61,539 nt of DNA from Actinomycetes bacterium (GTDB lineage Bacteria; Actinomycetota; Actinomycetes; S36-B12). Shown in pieces: positions 1 to 10,070 of the stretch. The notes below the pieces were generated by a model. The model was given only the letters and a program-made list of their open reading frames with translations, was not told the DNA's origin and ran no database searches. The first letter of the stretch is position 1; every line of letters starts with the position of its first letter. The position numbers and the translations under genes are program-made. Location of the stretch: NCBI GenBank assembly GCA_014190275.1, contig BJGE01000005.1, forward strand, positions 1 through 61,539. Reading direction: 5' to 3'.

Positions 1-190
1 GCATCTTGGCGTCTTTAGGGTTCGCGTGGATATACCGCAAAGTATTTAAAACCCGCCGGTGATCAGATACCGGAAACGATGAAGACCCATAGCGGGCCTC
101 CCAAAAATGGCCCTTACGTTTAAGGATTTCATGACCGCAAAAATTAGCCTCCCTGGGCCGATTGACCCCAATCGCCTCCGAGACCATCAT
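1..190 (-). pseudogene. REP-associated/IS200-like (Y1) transposase, C-terminal part at window edge
   Basis: Reading leftwards from ATG at 190 (open from 205, after a stop at 208-206), the minus strand encodes about 63 residues running off the window. It contains GHFWEARYGSSSFPVSD followed by LNTLRYIHANPKDAKM, which resembles the GxFWExR and RYIHxNP blocks in the C-terminal half of Y1-type transposases of the RAYT/IS200-like group. The N-terminal half with the HUH motif should lie upstream, where folC begins instead, so the copy looks 5'-truncated. Identification is from motif memory; the frame itself is clear. Confidence 0.6.
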
Positions 191-255
191 GACCACACCA
201 GCACGTCAGGCTGCGTGACCGAAACCGTCACCTGATCTTTCAGCAGACCCCTTTG

Positions 256-1656
256 ATGGTTGGCGAATGGCGAGGAAGGAGCGCGCCTACACTCAGCGAT
301 GTGTCAAACGAACAGGGTGCATCTTTTCGATTCCCGACCTTACTGGCGGATCTAGCGGGCCGGTGGCCCGAGAACCACATTGAACCTTCACTAACCCGGA
401 TAGCATCTGTAGTTGAACTTCTTGGTGACCCGCAACGTACCTACCCGGTAATCCATGTCACTGGCACCAACGGCAAGACCTCGACCGCCCGGATGATAGA
501 AGCCTTACTTCGAGCGTTGGGCCTTCGAACCGGGCTGTTCACCTCACCGCACCTTCTCGACCCGCGTGAGCGCATCTGCTTCGACGGGCAGTCGATCTCA
601 GCCGGGCGGTTCTTGCGCACCTGGGATGACATCTGTCCATTCGTGGAGTTAGTTGATGCCCGCTCGGTTGCCGATGGCGGCATCCCACTTTCGTTTTTCG
701 AAGTGATGACCGCCATGGCTTTCGCGGCGTTCGCTGATGCTCCGGTCGATGTCGCGATCGTCGAAGTTGGCATGGGGGGCACCTGGGATGCAACCAATGT
801 TGCAGATGGCATGGTCGCGGTCGTCACACCTATCGGCATCGACCACGTTGAGTATCTTGGTGAAACTATCGGGATGATCGCCCGCGAGAAGGCAGGCATC
901 ATCAAGGCTGATGCCTTCGCGGTTCTAGCTCATCAAGAACTTGATGCGGCCGAGGTGTTGGTGGCGCGAAGTGTCGAGGTGAACGCCACGGTGGCTCGGG
1001 AGGGCTTGGAGTTCGGGGTGTTGAGTCGTGGGGTGGCTGTTGGCGGTCAAGTGGTGACTTTGAAGGGTCTGCGGGCCGAGTACGAAGATATTTACCTGCC
1101 ATTGTTCGGAGAGCACCAGGGTGCCAACGCCGCTGTTGCTCTAGCCGCGGTCGAGGCATTCATCGGCGGCGGTAATGAAGAGTTGGACATCGAAGTCGTG
1201 CGCGAAGGCTTTGCCTTGGTTACTTCACCGGGTCGTCTTGAAATAGTGCGCCGCAAGCCAACGGTGATCTTGGATGCAGCACACAACCCGCATGGTGCCC
1301 GCGCCTTGGCAAAGACCATGGCGGAGTCATTTGACTTCGCTCAACTCTTCGCAGTGGTGGGGGTAATGGGCGACAAGGATGCGGCTGGAGTGCTGGCCGC
1401 ACTTGAGCCGGTTGTCGACCGGGTCATCGTCACCGAGTCAACATCTGGTCGGGCGATGCCAATTGGTGCGCTGGCCGAGATTGCCCGCTCGATATTTGGT
1501 GCCGACCGGGTCTGGGCCGAACCGGCGTTGTTGGCAGCGGTCGACCGGGCCTTTGCCTTGGCGGAGGAGTCCGGTGAGTTTGGGGGAGTCGGAGTGCTCG
1601 TAACCGGTTCGGTGGCTCTTATCGGCGATGCCAAGCGCATGTACTCGGGGAATTGA
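256..1656 (+). CDS. folC: Bifunctional folylpolyglutamate/dihydrofolate synthase
   Basis: ATP-dependent ligase that adds glutamate to dihydropteroate and to reduced folates. The Mur-ligase-type P-loop TGTNGKTS is at about residues 69-76, followed by the folate-loop region TSPHLLDPRERI. The central domain has EVGMGGTWDATN, and the C-terminal ligase domain has LDAAHNPHGARAL. The 466-aa length is normal. The start is uncertain: ATG 256 has little Shine-Dalgarno, while in-frame GTG 301 would begin nearer the usual actinobacterial N-terminus, with a GGAAGGAG tract 19 nt upstream. It probably forms a unit with the DUF4233 gene four bases downstream. Confidence 0.95.
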   Translation: MVGEWRGRSAPTLSDVSNEQGASFRFPTLLADLAGRWPENHIEPSLTRIASVVELLGDPQRTYPVIHVTGTNGKTSTARMIEALLRALGLRTGLFTSPHLLDPRERICFDGQSISAGRFLRTWDDICPFVELVDARSVADGGIPLSFFEVMTAMAFAAFADAPVDVAIVEVGMGGTWDATNVADGMVAVVTPIGIDHVEYLGETIGMIAREKAGIIKADAFAVLAHQELDAAEVLVARSVEVNATVAREGLEFGVLSRGVAVGGQVVTLKGLRAEYEDIYLPLFGEHQGANAAVALAAVEAFIGGGNEELDIEVVREGFALVTSPGRLEIVRRKPTVILDAAHNPHGARALAKTMAESFDFAQLFAVVGVMGDKDAAGVLAALEPVVDRVIVTESTSGRAMPIGALAEIARSIFGADRVWAEPALLAAVDRAFALAEESGEFGGVGVLVTGSVALIGDAKRMYSGN

Positions 1657-1660
1657 TGCA

Positions 1661-2011
1661 ATGAAGGTTTTGGGTTCTGCGGTCCTTGCGATAGAGGCGA
1701 TTATTGTGCTACTCGCCATCCCGGTGGCGGCGACCAACGGCTCGGTTGCCAATCCGGGGCTCGCGATTGGGATCGGAGCGGGACTCGCGCTCTTGCTGCT
1801 GCTGGCGATCGGCACCTTGCGCCGACCCTGGGGGGTGGGTGTCGGCTGGGCATTGCAGGTTGCCGTACTGGCCCTGGGCCTACTTGTTTCGCTGATGTTC
1901 ATCGTGGGTGCCATCTTCGCGATCCTGTGGTTCTTCGCGATTCGAAATGGCCGCCGGGTGGATCAACTTCGAGCTGAGCGCGCTGCGGAGCCAGACGAGC
2001 CGACTGGCTAG
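1661..2011 (+). CDS. DUF4233 family small membrane protein
   Basis: A 116-residue protein with about four hydrophobic segments (roughly residues 4-24, 29-49, 58-78 and 80-98) and a charged C-terminal tail of RxxQLRAERAAEPDEP type. Small proteins of this family sit between folC and ndk in many actinobacteria, and this one starts at ATG 1661, four bases after the folC stop. Function is unknown. A longer reading from 1628 would overlap folC and add residues with no family support. The location supports co-expression with folC. Confidence 0.8.
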   Translation: MKVLGSAVLAIEAIIVLLAIPVAATNGSVANPGLAIGIGAGLALLLLLAIGTLRRPWGVGVGWALQVAVLALGLLVSLMFIVGAIFAILWFFAIRNGRRVDQLRAERAAEPDEPTG

Positions 2012-2014
2012 AAT
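2009..2014 (+). promoter_or_regulatory. Candidate -10 box for ndk
   Basis: TAGAAT overlaps the end of the DUF4233 gene. It would give a leader of about 40 nt before the ndk GTG, with an AAGGAG Shine-Dalgarno at 2049-2054. No convincing -35 hexamer is visible. Confidence 0.35.
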
Positions 2015-2061
2015 CTGGGTTAGCCATTACCGACGCTAACGATTAATTAAGGAGTTTCACC

Positions 2062-2469
2062 GTGTCCGAGCGCACCCTTGTCTTGATCAAACCCGATGGC
2101 GTGGCCCGCGGCCTGGTTGGTGAGGTCCTCGGACGCATCGAGCGCAAGGGTTTCAAGATCATTGCTTTAGAAATGCGCACCCTGCCAGTGGCGCTCGCGC
2201 AGGAGCACTATGGCGAGCACGCCGATAAGCCGTTCTTCGCGGATCTGGTTGGTTTCATCACCAGCGCACCCCTTGTTGCTGCCGTAATTGAAGGCCCGTC
2301 CGCGATCTTGTCGTGGCGCGCGATGATGGGTGCGACCAATCCCGCGAACTCCGCACCGGGCACCATCCGCGGTGACCTCGCCACCGAGACGCAGCTAAAT
2401 GTCACGCACGGATCTGACTCGCCTGAATCAGCAGTGCGTGAAATCCAACTCTTCTTTCCAGGCTTGTAG
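2062..2469 (+). CDS. ndk: Nucleoside diphosphate kinase
   Basis: Transfers the gamma phosphate from NTPs to NDPs through a phosphohistidine. The 135-aa protein carries the conserved KPDGV (K10) and the active-site NVTHGSDS with catalytic His116, and it ends in the usual FFPGL. The GTG start has an AAGGAG Shine-Dalgarno seven bases upstream. It lies in the conserved folC-DUF4233-ndk block and is followed by a hydrolase gene five bases after its stop. Confidence 0.98.
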   Translation: MSERTLVLIKPDGVARGLVGEVLGRIERKGFKIIALEMRTLPVALAQEHYGEHADKPFFADLVGFITSAPLVAAVIEGPSAILSWRAMMGATNPANSAPGTIRGDLATETQLNVTHGSDSPESAVREIQLFFPGL

Positions 2470-2473
2470 CTAA

Positions 2474-3862
2474 ATGCTGTCCACGGCCTTAGGTGCAGCG
2501 GCCGGCATCAGCGTTGGCGGTGCGGTCGCCGCTGGTTCGCGCGCGCCGACCCTAGTGCCGTGGCCGGTGAAAGTCCGCACCGCGTTCCCATTTGCGGTCG
2601 GTGGTCTAGCTGGAGTTGCAGTGGCACTGCCGGTGGCGCTGGGCTCGGCACTGGCTCTGGCGGCAATGGGGCGCGGACGCTTGCCAATCAAGTCCGTCGC
2701 CGGAGGTCTGGGGCTGGTTGGCGTCGCGTTGGTGGCCGGAGTTGTTGGCCGTGGTCAGGTTAAGAGGAAGCTCACGCCGCAGGGCCGCGATCTGGACCCG
2801 GCTTACGCCAACCCACCGCTTAATCCGCTGGTGTCTGGCAGCGCGCAATCGGCGGTGACGATGGCCGAGCTGGGCCGTGAGGGCGCGCGTTTCGTCGGGT
2901 CGGTAACCGGCGCCGACGACATTCGTGCAGTAACCGGTTTGGATCCCGTGGCCGAGCCGGTGCGGGTTTTCATCGGGGTTGAGGCAGCGCCCACGGTCGA
3001 GCAGCGGGTAGGGCTGGCGATGTCAGAGCTGCGCCGCACGGGTGCCTTCGATCGCAGTCACCTACTTATTCAGGCGCCAGCAGGTACCGGATTCGCGAAC
3101 TCAACCCCGGTCGACATCCTTGAGATTCTCACCAAGGGCGACTGCTCATCGGTGGCGATTGGTTATGGGCTGCTGCCGTCCTTTTTATCCCTTGGCAAAG
3201 TCCCGATTGCGGCGCAGACCCAAAAGCTCTTGCTTGACTCCATCCGCGACGAGATGAAAACACGCACCAAGCCGCCGCGGCTTTTACTGTATGGCGAGAG
3301 TCTGGGTGCGAAAGTGCAAGAGGCCGCCGTCCCTGGTGGGCCAATTGACCTTGATCACTACAACATTGCGGCCGCCCTTTGGGTGGGTACTCCGGGTGGC
3401 CAAGTGGCCGATAGTTTCCATGCGTTGTGCGTGCAGGAGTCGATCACTGTGGATCGTCCCGAGGAAATCCCTGCGGTGCTGCCTAACCCGCGGCCGCGAG
3501 TTTGGTTCTTGGAGCACGATGGAGATCCGGTGGTGCGTTTTCGACCTGAGTTGATAACGAATCGGCCAGGTTGGCTGCCCCGAGACGGCAGCCGCGGGCG
3601 CAATATTCCGGGCTCGATGTCTTGGCGCCGGGGGATCACGTACTGTCAGGTGTTGGTCGACACCTTGTTCGCAACTAATGTGAAACCGGGTGATTTCCAG
3701 AGCCTGGGCCACGATTACCGGGCGGACTTGGGAGCGGTGACCGCCGCCGCCTACGACTTAACGGCCGATGTCGCTATCGCATCTCGACTTGAGACCCACC
3801 TGCGGGCGCTCGAAAAGACGAAAGCCGAGTTAATCGCCCAACCAGCCCCGGCCGCCAACTAA
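2474..3862 (+). CDS. Membrane-anchored alpha/beta hydrolase, Abhydrolase_9 family
   Basis: The N-terminal 95 residues hold about three hydrophobic segments, matching the membrane N-domain paired with this hydrolase family. The C-terminal domain (about 160-450) has APAGTGFANSTPVDILE, then the nucleophile elbow GESLG with Ser276, then ALWVGTPGG, and a late GHDYRAD that probably supplies the catalytic His. Substrate is unknown; the family is typical of actinobacteria. It begins five bases after ndk and may be co-transcribed with it. Confidence 0.8.
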   Translation: MLSTALGAAAGISVGGAVAAGSRAPTLVPWPVKVRTAFPFAVGGLAGVAVALPVALGSALALAAMGRGRLPIKSVAGGLGLVGVALVAGVVGRGQVKRKLTPQGRDLDPAYANPPLNPLVSGSAQSAVTMAELGREGARFVGSVTGADDIRAVTGLDPVAEPVRVFIGVEAAPTVEQRVGLAMSELRRTGAFDRSHLLIQAPAGTGFANSTPVDILEILTKGDCSSVAIGYGLLPSFLSLGKVPIAAQTQKLLLDSIRDEMKTRTKPPRLLLYGESLGAKVQEAAVPGGPIDLDHYNIAAALWVGTPGGQVADSFHALCVQESITVDRPEEIPAVLPNPRPRVWFLEHDGDPVVRFRPELITNRPGWLPRDGSRGRNIPGSMSWRRGITYCQVLVDTLFATNVKPGDFQSLGHDYRADLGAVTAAAYDLTADVAIASRLETHLRALEKTKAELIAQPAPAAN

Positions 3863-3964
3863 ACCGGACATTTCGGGCGCACTCCCGGTCCGTCGTAAGA
3901 TAGGGGGTTAGGCGGAAAAGTTTCTAGCCGTTCATGATCTCGACAGGAAGGCGGACACTTCCCC

Positions 3965-4996
3965 GTGGCTTCGTCATCATCCATCGTGGGGCGCGACATG
4001 GCCGTCGACCTCGGTACCGCTAACACCCTTGTTTATGTGCGCGGGCGGGGGATTGTCTTAAATGAGCCCTCGGTGGTGGCTATAAACAGCAATACCGGTG
4101 GCATTTTAGCGGTGGGAGCCGAAGCCAAGCGCATGATCGGGCGCACGCCGGGCAACATCATCGCGATTCGTCCACTGAAGGACGGTGTCATTGCCGATTT
4201 CGACACCACCGAACGGATGCTCCGCTACTTCATCCAAAAAGTGCATCGGCGCCGGTACCTAGCTAAGCCACGCTTGATCATTTGCGTACCGTCGGGGATC
4301 ACGGGTGTCGAGCAGCGAGCAGTTAAAGACGCAGGGTATGCCGCTGGAGCGCGAAAGGTGTTCATCATCGAAGAGCCGATGGCCGCGGCGATAGGCGCCA
4401 ACTTGCCGGTACATGAACCCACCGGCAACATGGTGGTCGATATCGGCGGTGGCACTTCGGAAGTCGCCGTGATCTCCCTAGGCGGCGTAGTCACGAGCCT
4501 TTCGATTCGTGTTGGCGGCGACGAACTCGATAATTCGATCATTGCTTTTGTCAAGAAGGAATACTCCTTGATGCTGGGTGAGCGCACCGCGGAGGAGATC
4601 AAGATGGCAATCGGGTCGGCATTCCCGCTGCCTGATGAGCCACAGGCCGAGATTCGGGGCCGAGATCTGGTCAGTGGTCTGCCGCGCACAATCGTGGTGA
4701 CCGCCGAGGAAATCCGCCGGGCGATGGATGAGCCGGTAAATGCGATCATCACTGCGGTCAAGGCAACCTTGGATCGCACTCCACCCGAACTCTCCGGTGA
4801 CATCATGGATCGCGGCATCGTTCTAACCGGCGGCGGCGCCTTGCTTCGCGGCCTTGATGAGCGGCTACGCCATGAAACCGGGATGCCGATAATTACCGCC
4901 GACCGTCCGCTCGAATGCGTTGTCCTGGGTTCAGGCAAGTGCGTCGAGGAATTTGATGCACTGAAACAGGTGCTGATCGCCGAGCCGCGGCGGTAA
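3965..4996 (+). CDS. mreB: Rod shape-determining actin homologue MreB
   Basis: Actin-like ATPase that organises lateral peptidoglycan synthesis. Visible are the phosphate-1 motif [15 protein letters not shown], phosphate-2 [16 protein letters not shown] and the adenosine motif [12 protein letters not shown]; 343 aa is full length. GTG 3965 is chosen because it gives the usual short N-terminal peptide before [12 protein letters not shown]; an AGGAAGG tract lies upstream. It heads mreBCD-mrdA-rodA. A weak -10-like TAAGAT at 3896-3901 may drive it. Confidence 0.97.
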   Translation: MASSSSIVGRDMAVDLGTANTLVYVRGRGIVLNEPSVVAINSNTGGILAVGAEAKRMIGRTPGNIIAIRPLKDGVIADFDTTERMLRYFIQKVHRRRYLAKPRLIICVPSGITGVEQRAVKDAGYAAGARKVFIIEEPMAAAIGANLPVHEPTGNMVVDIGGGTSEVAVISLGGVVTSLSIRVGGDELDNSIIAFVKKEYSLMLGERTAEEIKMAIGSAFPLPDEPQAEIRGRDLVSGLPRTIVVTAEEIRRAMDEPVNAIITAVKATLDRTPPELSGDIMDRGIVLTGGGALLRGLDERLRHETGMPIITADRPLECVVLGSGKCVEEFDALKQVLIAEPRR

Positions 4997-5041
4997 ATCG
5001 GTTAGCGCGCCCGAGGGGCGCCAGACCGTGGAAGCCCACTC

Positions 5042-6064
5042 ATGCTGAATCAACGCACTCGCATAATTCTCACGTTCTTAGTTATCATCGCGATGACATT
5101 TACTATTTTCGATCTGCGTGGAGGTAAGGGTCCCTTTTCGAGTGTGCGGTCGGTATTAAGCAGTGCATTGGGAGGTGTGCAGGTCGCCACTTCGGTGATC
5201 GTGTCTCCGATTACTGGAATTGGTAGTTGGTGGGGCACCTGGGGTGACCAACGGGCACGTATTGCGGAGCTCGAATCCCAAAATGCCACCTTGCAAGATA
5301 CGGCGATTCGCTCGGCAGAAGATCGGGCTCGGGCCGATGCACTTGATCAACTGCTCCGAGTGGCCGGGGTTGGTCGTTATCGAATCGTGCCGGCAGAGGT
5401 CATCGCCGTTGAAGCGGCACAGGATTTCACTTGGACGGTCACAATTGATGCTGGCCGAAATGACGGATTATTGACCGATATGACGGTGCTTAACGGGCAA
5501 GGTTTGATCGGCCGGATTCTGAGCACCACGAGGACAACAGCCACCGTGGTACTTATTGTTGATGCGTCTTCGGCGGTTGGTGCTCGGGTGGCTGGCACCG
5601 AGGAGATCGGTATTTTGTCGGGCACCGGGCGGCAAGATTCACTGGAGTTTCAATCCCTTGATCCGCTCGCTGACATTGCCCCGGGCCAAGCCCTTGTCAC
5701 TTTCGGCTCACGCAGCGGACGACCGTACGCGCCGGGTATTCCGATTGGCGAAGTTGTTGAAGTTAGTGGTACCGCGGGTCAATTAACCCGTATCGCGACC
5801 ATAAGGCCATTTGCTGATGTGTCCGCATTGTCCATAGTTGGCGTTGTAATTCGGCCACCCCGGGAAGATCCACGCGATTCGGTTCTGCCCAGCCCAGCGG
5901 CGACACCTAGTGGGCCATCGGACCTGGCATCACCATCACCGGCTCCCGTTGATGATGGCGCCAGCGCGGCGGCCACCGCGACTGCGAAGCCACAGAAGGA
6001 AAAGGCAGCGAAGCCCGTACCAAGTTCATCAGCAAGAGCAGCGACGAACTCCGGAAGCAACTAA
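5042..6064 (+). CDS. mreC: Rod shape-determining protein MreC
   Basis: Single-pass protein linking MreB to the periplasmic wall machinery. It has an N-terminal membrane segment (about 8-24), a periplasmic coiled coil (about 75-105) and the beta-rich MreC core with DGLLTDMTVLNGQGLIGRI. After about residue 275 there is a 65-residue tail rich in Pro, Ser, Ala and Lys, probably disordered, beyond the minimal MreC core. It lies between mreB and mreD, two bases before mreD. Confidence 0.95.
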   Translation: MLNQRTRIILTFLVIIAMTFTIFDLRGGKGPFSSVRSVLSSALGGVQVATSVIVSPITGIGSWWGTWGDQRARIAELESQNATLQDTAIRSAEDRARADALDQLLRVAGVGRYRIVPAEVIAVEAAQDFTWTVTIDAGRNDGLLTDMTVLNGQGLIGRILSTTRTTATVVLIVDASSAVGARVAGTEEIGILSGTGRQDSLEFQSLDPLADIAPGQALVTFGSRSGRPYAPGIPIGEVVEVSGTAGQLTRIATIRPFADVSALSIVGVVIRPPREDPRDSVLPSPAATPSGPSDLASPSPAPVDDGASAAATATAKPQKEKAAKPVPSSSARAATNSGSN

Positions 6065-6066
6065 CC

Positions 6067-6576
6067 ATGTGGATGCGGCAGTCGACTCTTTGCGCCAGCA
6101 TCATCGTCTTGGCGGTGATGGTGCAACTGACCTTGTTGTCGCGCTTGGGATTGCCAGGTGCCACCCCAGACTTGGTGGTGGTTTCGGTGGTGGCACTCGC
6201 CTTGGCATACGGGCCGGTCGCTGGTGCGGTGGTCGGATTCGTTGCCGGCCTGGTATTGGGTTTTACCCCTCCGGCCGGTGGCCTCATTGGCATCCAAGCC
6301 TTAATTTTTCTGGTGATCGGTTTCTTGACCGGTGGTGTGATCGACCCGAGGGACCGCACCGTACCGATTTTGGTGGGCATGGTCGGACTCAGTGCCGGTG
6401 GTGCGGCCCTGGCTTATGCGCTACTCCTCGCGGCGTTTGGTACCGACCAAGTTATCTGGGATGAAGTGCCGAAACTGGTGCTGACAAGCAGTCTCTACGG
6501 GTTGATTTTGGCCCCCATAGTGGTACCCGCGGTGGCTTGGTTGGTGCGAAAAATCACTCCAGAGACAGCCCTCTAG
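6067..6576 (+). CDS. mreD: Rod shape-determining protein MreD
   Basis: A 169-residue polytopic membrane protein with about five hydrophobic helices and the MreD-like sequence GLTPDLVVVSVVALAL followed by GFVAGLVLGFTPPAGG. Its close position after mreC and before mrdA confirms the role in the elongasome. ATG 6067 follows the mreC stop by two bases, so translation is probably coupled. Confidence 0.93.
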   Translation: MWMRQSTLCASIIVLAVMVQLTLLSRLGLPGATPDLVVVSVVALALAYGPVAGAVVGFVAGLVLGFTPPAGGLIGIQALIFLVIGFLTGGVIDPRDRTVPILVGMVGLSAGGAALAYALLLAAFGTDQVIWDEVPKLVLTSSLYGLILAPIVVPAVAWLVRKITPETAL

Positions 6577-6661
6577 AGAGTGATCGGGGAACCGAAATTG
6601 GGTGCTAGGCGTCATACCGTCAGACCGGAGTTATGGCAGTTTTTAAAGGAGGAAGGCACGC

Positions 6662-8809
6662 ATGGGTGAACGCTCGAACCTGCGACTGGTCATCCTCAGC
6701 GTGCTAGTAATCTCGTTGATGGCCACCTTGCTGGTGCGGCTGTTCTACCTGCAGGTGTTAACCGGCGAAGAGTACCGGGCTGCCGCACAGAGCAATACTG
6801 TTCGTGAATTAGCGACACCTGCGGTTCGCGGGCTGATCTTGGATCAGGCCGGGCGCCCACTTGTTGCCAACCGCACCTCGTTGGTGGTAACTGTTGACCG
6901 GGTTGCCCTGCAGCGCGAAGTGGATGACGGCGCTGCGGTGATCGCGCGACTCGCACAAATTCTTGATGTCCTTCCGTCAAGTATCACCGATCGCCTGATG
7001 ACATGTGGCGCCGAAGGTGCGAAATCGCCACCTATTTGCTGGAACGGTTCGCCATATCAGCCAATCCCGATTGCCCGTGATGTTGATGCACAAACTGCGC
7101 TGTCGATTATGGAAAGTCGAGTTAATTTCCCCGGTGTGACAGCGGGTCTGGAAGCGATCCGCACCTATCCAGCGCCATTTGATGTTAACGCGGCACATCT
7201 ACTCGGGTACCTTGGACCGGTCAGTGAGGCGGCGCTAGCGGAGCAGGGCGATTCGACCTCGTACGACAGATTGCGACGCACTGATGTTGTCGGGCGCTCG
7301 GGTCTTGAATCCTCGTACGACGAGGCTATCCGCGGTAAGCCCGCGGTTACCACCCTTGAAGTCGATACCACCGGTCGTGTTACCAAGACTTTGGAGGAGA
7401 AACCGGCGGTTGCTGGTGACTACCTAGTCTCGACAATCGATGCCAACCTCCAACATGTAGTTGAGCAGCAATTGGTTGCCGCCGTGCACCGGGCGCAAGC
7501 CCAAGGTTACCCGGGTGATTCTGGCGCGGCCGTAGTTGTCGATGTGCGCAATGGTCACATCTTGGCCATGGCAAGTTACCCAACTTATGACCCGGAAATT
7601 TGGGTGGGAGGCGTTACTGCAAAGCAATACCAAGATTTAATCGATAGCGACGCCCTGTCATCCAGCGCGATTCAAGGGTTATTTGCCCCGGGCTCCACCT
7701 ACAAGGTGATCAGCACGGTTGCGGCCGCTCGGGAGGGCTTTAGTTTGTACAGCAAGTACCAATGCCCGAATCAGATAAAGCTCGGGACCCAAACATTTCG
7801 GAATTTCGAATCTGCGGGATACGGTCCAATCACTTTGAAGCGCGCGATTGAGGTGTCATGCAACACCGTGTTTTATGGCATCGCTGACAAAATGTGGAAT
7901 GATGCCGGTGGTAATGATGCCAATAGGAACTCACCCGATCCAATTGCGGAAACCGCAAAGTTGTTCGGCTTGAATTCGAAAACCGGTGTTGATTTACCTG
8001 GTGAAGCGACCGGGCGGGTTTCGAGTCGCACATTCAAAGTCGCTAACTGGGAACAAAAACGCGACACCTGGTGCGCAAATGCGATCTCAGGTTATCCGGA
8101 AACCCGTAAGACGAACCCTCAGCAGGCCGACTACTTCACCGCACTTGATCGCGAAAATTGTGCGGATGGATTCAGGTGGCGCGAAGGAGACGCTTTGAAC
8201 GCTGCTATCGGCCAAGGAGATACAGCCGTGACACCATTGCAGATGGCCATGACCTACTCGGCCATTGCCAACGGTGGCACCTTGTACAAACCGCAGTTGG
8301 TCAAGGCAATCATCGGAGTCGATGGCGAAGTGGTGAAGGAGATCGATCCGGTAGTAACAAACCGGGTGGAGGTCTCTCGAACGGCAATTAATTTCCTCAC
8401 CTCCGCGCTGCAGGGCGTAACAACCAATGGCTCGGGTGAAACACCATTTGCTGGGTTCCCGTTGGACCAGATCCCGGTTGCTTCGAAGACGGGTTCCGCC
8501 CAGGTAACGGGTAACAAAGTCGCGACCTCGTGGTTCGCATCCTTTGCGCCGGCCAATAAGCCCAGGTACGCGGTGGTGATGATGGTGACCCAAGGAGGCA
8601 CGGGTTCTAAGACATCCGGTCCGAGTGTGCGCAAGATCTACGAGAGTATTTTCGGGGTCACCGGCAGCAGGGTTAACCCGGCCAACAGCGTGCTGGTTGG
8701 CGGTGCCCCGCTGAAGAAATTGCCCACGGTGCGTCCAGATGGCACCCCCGTGGCACCAAGGGGCAAGATGTCAGGGCAAAGTTCTACGGCGCAGGGGGAT
8801 AGCGGATGA
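6662..8809 (+). CDS. mrdA: Penicillin-binding protein 2, elongasome transpeptidase
   Basis: Class B PBP that cross-links peptidoglycan during cylinder growth. It has an N-terminal membrane anchor (about 7-27), a dimerisation domain and a transpeptidase domain with active-site STYK (Ser345), SCN (399-401) and KTG (609-611). An insertion of roughly 50 residues with several Cys and Trp (about 465-510) lies before the IGQGD motif. The start has a very strong AAAGGAGG at about 6645-6652. It overlaps rodA by four bases. Confidence 0.95.
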   Translation: MGERSNLRLVILSVLVISLMATLLVRLFYLQVLTGEEYRAAAQSNTVRELATPAVRGLILDQAGRPLVANRTSLVVTVDRVALQREVDDGAAVIARLAQILDVLPSSITDRLMTCGAEGAKSPPICWNGSPYQPIPIARDVDAQTALSIMESRVNFPGVTAGLEAIRTYPAPFDVNAAHLLGYLGPVSEAALAEQGDSTSYDRLRRTDVVGRSGLESSYDEAIRGKPAVTTLEVDTTGRVTKTLEEKPAVAGDYLVSTIDANLQHVVEQQLVAAVHRAQAQGYPGDSGAAVVVDVRNGHILAMASYPTYDPEIWVGGVTAKQYQDLIDSDALSSSAIQGLFAPGSTYKVISTVAAAREGFSLYSKYQCPNQIKLGTQTFRNFESAGYGPITLKRAIEVSCNTVFYGIADKMWNDAGGNDANRNSPDPIAETAKLFGLNSKTGVDLPGEATGRVSSRTFKVANWEQKRDTWCANAISGYPETRKTNPQQADYFTALDRENCADGFRWREGDALNAAIGQGDTAVTPLQMAMTYSAIANGGTLYKPQLVKAIIGVDGEVVKEIDPVVTNRVEVSRTAINFLTSALQGVTTNGSGETPFAGFPLDQIPVASKTGSAQVTGNKVATSWFASFAPANKPRYAVVMMVTQGGTGSKTSGPSVRKIYESIFGVTGSRVNPANSVLVGGAPLKKLPTVRPDGTPVAPRGKMSGQSSTAQGDSG

Positions 8810-9993
8810 GCGCATTTTCGGCAACCGACTCCATCCCACGGCCACCGTCGGCGCAAAGGTCCCGCGGTAGTGCATATTGGCGAGATCTTGACTGGCTGCT
8901 ATTTGTCGCGGCCGTTGGTATAACAATTTTCGGTGCGGTGCTGGTTTGGTCGGCGAGTCGGGCTGACATGGCCACGGTTAATGACTCTCAGTCGTATTTG
9001 AAGCGGCACCTGATAAACGTTGTGATTGCCTTGGTCTTGGGTTTCTTCGTATCGCGTCTTGGCTACCGCTGGCTTCGCGCCTATACGCCAATAATCTATA
9101 TCGCCTCAGTGTTGCTGCTGCTGGTTGTCTTCATCCCCGGTTTAGGTACTTCTATTGCTGGGGCGCGCGCTTGGATTGATCTACCCTTGGGATTTACCAT
9201 CCAGCCATCGGAGTTTGCCAAGATCGCAATTATCATCATGATGGCGGCGATACTTGCGGAGAAACGAGACTTCGAAAGTGAGCCCCATGATCGTGATGTG
9301 CTCGTGTCGGTTGGTGTTGCGGTACTACCGATTCTCATTATCTTGGTGCAGAACGACACCGGCACGGTACTGATTTTGGGATCGGTGGCACTTTCGGTCA
9401 TCGCGGTGTCAGGGGCTCGGCGCCGTTGGCTTATTGGCTTGATCGGCGGTGCCGTCATTGGTATTTTATTGGCCGTCCAGTTAGGCCTAATGCAGTCCTA
9501 TCAAGTCTCACGGTTAACTTCATTTCTTAATCCAACGGGTGCACCCGGCGACGCTACCTATAACTCAACTCAGGCACGTATCGCTATCGGCGGTGGCGGC
9601 TGGACAGGTTATGGGCTTTTTGAAGGGCCGCAGACTCAAGGCAAGTTTGTTCCGGTCAACGAAAGTGACTTCATTTTCACCGTGATTGGCGAAGAACTCG
9701 GTTTCATTGGCGCAGCGTTACTGATTCTTTTAATTTGTATAATTTTGTGGCGGGCAATGAGAATCGCAATGAAGGCAGACGATCTCTATGGACGCTTGAT
9801 CGCAACCGGAGTGGTCGCGTGGTTGGCATTTCAGACTTTTGAAAATATCGGCATGACCTTGGGTATTATGCCGATCACTGGCATCCCGCTGCCCTTAGTA
9901 TCGGCGGGCGGTACGTCGATGATGTCGACCTGGATTGCAATTGGCTTGCTGGAAAACGTGCGGCTGCATTCGACACGTTCCTCACTTACCTAG
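8806..9993 (+). CDS. rodA: Peptidoglycan glycosyltransferase RodA
   Basis: SEDS-family polymerase that works with PBP2. The 395-aa protein has about ten membrane helices and SEDS signatures: LPLGFTIQPSEFAKIA, FVPVNESDFIFTVIGEELGF and the C-terminal GIPLPLVSAGGTSMMS. The ATG overlaps the mrdA stop (ATGA), so the two are translationally coupled. RodA is preferred over FtsW because of the mre/mrdA neighbours. Confidence 0.95.
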   Translation: MSAFSATDSIPRPPSAQRSRGSAYWRDLDWLLFVAAVGITIFGAVLVWSASRADMATVNDSQSYLKRHLINVVIALVLGFFVSRLGYRWLRAYTPIIYIASVLLLLVVFIPGLGTSIAGARAWIDLPLGFTIQPSEFAKIAIIIMMAAILAEKRDFESEPHDRDVLVSVGVAVLPILIILVQNDTGTVLILGSVALSVIAVSGARRRWLIGLIGGAVIGILLAVQLGLMQSYQVSRLTSFLNPTGAPGDATYNSTQARIAIGGGGWTGYGLFEGPQTQGKFVPVNESDFIFTVIGEELGFIGAALLILLICIILWRAMRIAMKADDLYGRLIATGVVAWLAFQTFENIGMTLGIMPITGIPLPLVSAGGTSMMSTWIAIGLLENVRLHSTRSSLT

Positions 9994-10070
9994 CTCCGGC
10001 TCAGCAGGCCAGATTGCGAGGAACACAGGGCGGAAGACGGGATCTGGTGTCCGCGGGTAGCCTTGGCCGT

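Noticed and set aside
4225..4938. 237-residue open frame antisense to mreB
   Set aside because: It mirrors a strongly conserved mreB reading frame, is Ser/Arg-rich by codon mirror effect, and has no family likeness.
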